DNA from: Erysipelotrichaceae bacterium
Lineage (GTDB): Bacteria; Bacillota_I; Bacilli_A; RFN20; CAG-449
Direction of reading: 5' to 3'
NCBI GenBank assembly: GCA_015059095.1
Contig: SVBA01000017.1
Location: 1-38,535 of the forward strand
Length of the DNA: 38,535 nt
The translations under genes and the position numbers were made by a program. Each line of letters opens with the position of its first letter. Position 1 is the stretch's first letter. Shown one piece after another: positions 38,513 to 38,535 of the stretch. The notes beneath the pieces were generated by a model that saw only the letters and a program-made list of their open reading frames with translations, had not been told where the DNA came from and did no database searches.

Positions 38513-38535
38513 AATTATATAAAAAACTTATTGGA

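Noticed and set aside
1-38535. Mycoplasma-type code with TGA as Trp
   Set aside because: Trp is encoded by TGG throughout, a real gene ends in TGA (26575-26577), and no gene needs TGA read-through.
1-38535. CRISPR arrays, insertion sequences or transposase genes
   Set aside because: No spaced repeat arrays, transposase motifs or terminal inverted repeats were seen; only short local repeats.

Overview
The window is a compact, A+T-rich (roughly 30% G+C by eye) chromosomal segment from a low-G+C Gram-positive bacterium of the Bacilli/Erysipelotrichia type, probably an uncultured gut lineage. The evidence is Bacillus-like gene order (ylbD-ylbE-ylbF-rsmD-coaD next to a ylbJ-like gene), RNase J, AsnA, a Gram-positive type peptide deformylase, lipoproteins with short lipoboxes, strong GGAGG ribosome binding sites and many short intrinsic terminators. 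The code is the standard bacterial one: TGA is a genuine stop (26575-26577) and I see no in-frame TGA read as Trp, so this is not a Mycoplasma-type recoded genome.

Layout. 1-4400: a truncated gene at the left edge, a MATE efflux pump, a pentapeptide-repeat protein, an ORF6N protein with a degenerate PLD-like C-terminus behind a structured leader, and an XRE regulator coupled to a stand-alone copy of its own C-terminal domain. 4400-7320: a FEN-type exonuclease and sirtuin pair, tRNA-Asn and tRNA-Glu, an acyl carrier protein and a NodB-type deacetylase. 7400-14320: a lipoprotein, an M28 peptidase, topB, gltX and a YitT-family membrane protein. 14500-18900: an anchored thioredoxin-like protein, then genes resembling sporulation functions (CotD-like, YlbJ-like, YlbF, YlbE, YlbD, YjcZ-like) around coaD and rsmD. 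18900-26570: def, RNase J, maf, a small Pro/Tyr-rich protein, a membrane-tethered EIIB-like protein, a CYTH protein, trpS, a lipoprotein, asnA and a nitroreductase. 26570-32480: a YfcE-like phosphodiesterase, a membrane-anchored XRE protein, a metal-homeostasis block (MntP, a Zn/Cd P-type ATPase with a long His/Cys-rich segment, and its ArsR-type sensor with operator) and a second nitroreductase. 32680-38360: an ABC binding lipoprotein and permease with no ATPase, a B12/radical SAM DUF4080 protein, an SGNH hydrolase, an apparently gene-free 0.6-kb stretch, and an alpha/beta hydrolase.

The two most unusual places are at the right end. 37099-37463 looks like an undescribed type I toxin-antitoxin-like locus: an extended -10 promoter, a 5'-terminal hairpin, a 12-codon leader ORF with a strong SD whose TGA overlaps (TGATG) the start of a 32-residue one-helix peptide, several further hairpins, a strong terminator and an opposing promoter. 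At 38461-38479 lies the exact 3' end of a tRNA-Gly gene followed by the terminator expected for a tRNA, but the rest of the tRNA is missing. This looks like an attachment-site scar, suggesting that an integrated element begins to the right of the window.

A recurring theme is a small hairpin placed directly against, or containing, the Shine-Dalgarno sequence of the next gene (left-edge gene, MATE, ORF6N, 21943 gene, mntP, ABC lipoprotein). Functions are inferred from recognisable motifs only; no database search was run.
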